Shown: piece by piece, positions 62,922 through 64,000 of the stretch
Position numbering within the stretch: position 1 is the first letter of the stretch
Layout: each line of letters opens with the position of its first letter
Assembly (NCBI GenBank): GCA_002835545.1
Contig: PIZK01000002.1
Location: 186,001 to 250,000 of the forward strand
Origin: Alteromonadales bacterium alter-6D02
GTDB taxonomy: Bacteria; Pseudomonadota; Gammaproteobacteria; Enterobacterales; Psychrobiaceae
Reading direction: 5' to 3'
DNA: 64,000 nucleotides
Program-made: the position numbers and the translations under genes
The notes under the pieces: generated by a model
What the model saw: only the letters and a program-made list of their open reading frames with translations
The model's database searches: none
Told to the model about the DNA's origin: nothing

Positions 62922-63929
62922 CTAATGATTACGTTGAGTGCGTTGTTTTAAGATAAACAAAAAGAACACACTACCAATTGCTGAGGTAATGATCCCTAAA
63001 GGAATTTCTTGATTTTCAATTAGTGTTCTAGCTAGCAGGTCAATATATATCATAAAGAGTCCCCCAGTAAGAGCGACTAGAAAATAATTATTGAGTTGAT
63101 GTTGACCAAAAATAAGCCTAATTGCATGGGGGATTAATAAACCCACAAAGGCGATTCCCCCCGCGCTAGCTACAATAACTGAGCAAATTAACGAACTAAT
63201 AATTAGCATTGATAAGCGAACACGGGATACGTTAACGCCTAAGGTTGTCGCACTCTCGTCACCACTAGAAATGGCAACAACATGCCGTGAAAAGGCAAAA
63301 AATACTACAATACTACTACAAATTATTATGGCTGGTGCGAGCAACGTATCCCATTGTGCTTGTGCAAAGCTACCGAGCGTCCAAAACAAAATAGAAGCTG
63401 CCGCTTGCGGGTCGCTATTATAAAGCATGGCACTTGAGGCTGCGCTAAACATAAATGACGTAGCAACGCCCGCTAATAACATTCGCTCGACTTGGTTGTA
63501 AGCACTGCGTCCAGCAATACTTACAACCATGAACACTGATAGTAAACCGCCAACGAACGCAGCCGCGGGGAGTAAAATCATCGAAATATGATTCAGGATT
63601 GTTAGCATCATGACGGCGCCAAATGATGCACCTGCTGAAATACCGAATAAGTAAGGATCGGCCAAAGGGTTTCGCGTCACTAATTGCAATATTGCGCCTG
63701 ACACTGCAAGTCCTGCCCCCGCAAGAAAAGCCAAGATGATCCGTGGTAAACGTAACTCAAGTACGATTTGTTGGTAAATTGGGTTGAGCTGTTGTTCAAA
63801 AAATGGAGAAAGCAGGGCACTGAAGACGTCGTTTAATGAAATACTAATCGCGCCATGGCTTAGTGCAATGAGCGCACTCACCAATAGAGTCAGCATTAAC
63901 CCAGGGATTATAAATAGCTGAGATTTCAT
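62922..63929 (-). CDS. btuC: FecCD-type permease, BtuC
   Basis: A permease of about 335 residues with nine to ten membrane helices. The family motifs are LRLPRIILAFLAGAGLAVSGAILQLVTRNPLADPYLFGISAGAS, GGIAFVGLLIPHAIRLIFG and EIPLGIITSAIGSVFFLFIL. With BtuF and an ATPase it would import cobalamin or cobinamide. The start ATG at 63929 has GGGAG upstream; a TTG at 63941 is in frame but less likely. The ATG overlaps the stop of the preceding gene (ATGA). Confidence 0.9.
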   Translation of the reverse strand: MKSQLFIIPGLMLTLLVSALIALSHGAISISLNDVFSALLSPFFEQQLNPIYQQIVLELRLPRIILAFLAGAGLAVSGAILQLVTRNPLADPYLFGISAGASFGAVMMLTILNHISMILLPAAAFVGGLLSVFMVVSIAGRSAYNQVERMLLAGVATSFMFSAASSAMLYNSDPQAAASILFWTLGSFAQAQWDTLLAPAIIICSSIVVFFAFSRHVVAISSGDESATTLGVNVSRVRLSMLIISSLICSVIVASAGGIAFVGLLIPHAIRLIFGQHQLNNYFLVALTGGLFMIYIDLLARTLIENQEIPLGIITSAIGSVFFLFILKQRTQRNH

Positions 63930-64000
63930 TGCTGCTCCCAATAATGGAACAACAAATGGGGATGCTGATGGTCAGGGTGAGTTGTTGTTGTGACTTTAAC
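63926..64000 (-). CDS. C-terminal fragment, probable BtuD-type ATPase
   Basis: Reading in from the right edge, 24 codons run to a stop that overlaps the btuC start by four bases. The residues are His-rich: VKVTTTTHPDHQHPHLLFHY, then WEQQ. FecE/BtuD-type ATPases often end in a V-x-V then HP-x-x-x-x-P pattern, and an ATPase gene is expected before btuC, but the fragment is too short for a firm call. Confidence 0.45.
   Translation of the reverse strand, partial: VKVTTTTHPDHQHPHLLFHYWEQQ

Noticed and set aside
1-64000. tRNA, rRNA, CRISPR array, prophage or insertion sequence
   Set aside because: I looked on both strands for cloverleaf-like segments, regular short repeats, integrase and transposase motifs and found none that hold up; only the small foldback element at 31941-32150 looks mobile.

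Overview
The window looks like chromosomal DNA of a marine gammaproteobacterium of the order Alteromonadales. The protein families and gene order recall Colwelliaceae and Shewanella relatives; this is an inference from content, not from a database search. Supporting signs are the lldEFG plus Dld-II lactate module, two large TonB-dependent receptors, many cyclic-di-GMP proteins, AT-leaning codon use and long intergenic regions. No rRNA, tRNA, CRISPR array, prophage or intact transposase was seen.

Layout. 1-4.9 kb: the tail of an EAL protein, a membrane diguanylate cyclase, an exported alpha/beta hydrolase, a lone periplasmic binding protein and an FAH-family enzyme. 4.9-9.9 kb: a 1646-residue sensor kinase carrying five periplasmic solute-binding domains. 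10.5-17.5 kb: a D- and L-lactate oxidation operon (lldE-lldF-lldG-dld-II) with a divergent LysR regulator. 17.5-22.4 kb: a membrane protein, a HELAH-motif lipoprotein, an aspartoacylase, tcdA and csdE. 22.7-24.3 kb: glnK-amtB behind an NtrC/sigma-54 type promoter. 24.5-27.3 kb: copA-cueR behind a MerR-type promoter. 27.5-31.8 kb: a DUF1800/DUF1501 pair and a flavoprotein. 31.9-32.2 kb: a MITE-like foldback element. 32.2-36.6 kb: a lone pilin-like protein, a small heat-shock protein, a reduced psp operon with a sigma-54 promoter, and two bacterioferritin subunits with complementary active sites behind a Fur-type box. 36.7-43.3 kb: a TonB receptor with a divergent membrane-bound winged-helix/beta-propeller regulator, then a PAS-GGDEF protein with an FNR-type site upstream. 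43.6-48.8 kb: a TetR regulator with an AcrAB-type RND pump and a 15-bp-arm palindromic operator. 48.8-57 kb: tesB, then a copper/silver efflux operon of Cus type. 57.4-64 kb: a Fur-boxed TonB receptor facing a cobalamin uptake and nucleotide-loop assembly operon (probable btuD tail, btuC, cobT, cobS, cobO, btuF).

How it fits together. The strongest themes are metal handling (CopA/CueR, the Cus-like system, bacterioferritin, the Fur-boxed receptor, cobalamin), envelope stress and efflux (Psp, AcrAB, Hsp20), and signal input (three c-di-GMP proteins and the giant kinase). Most regulators sit beside their likely targets, and several operators can be read directly in the DNA. The most unusual items are the five-binding-domain kinase, the psp operon that starts with an unknown exported protein and includes a 32-residue membrane ORF, the split bacterioferritin pair, and a hairpin that buries the start codon of the flavoprotein gene at 30746.
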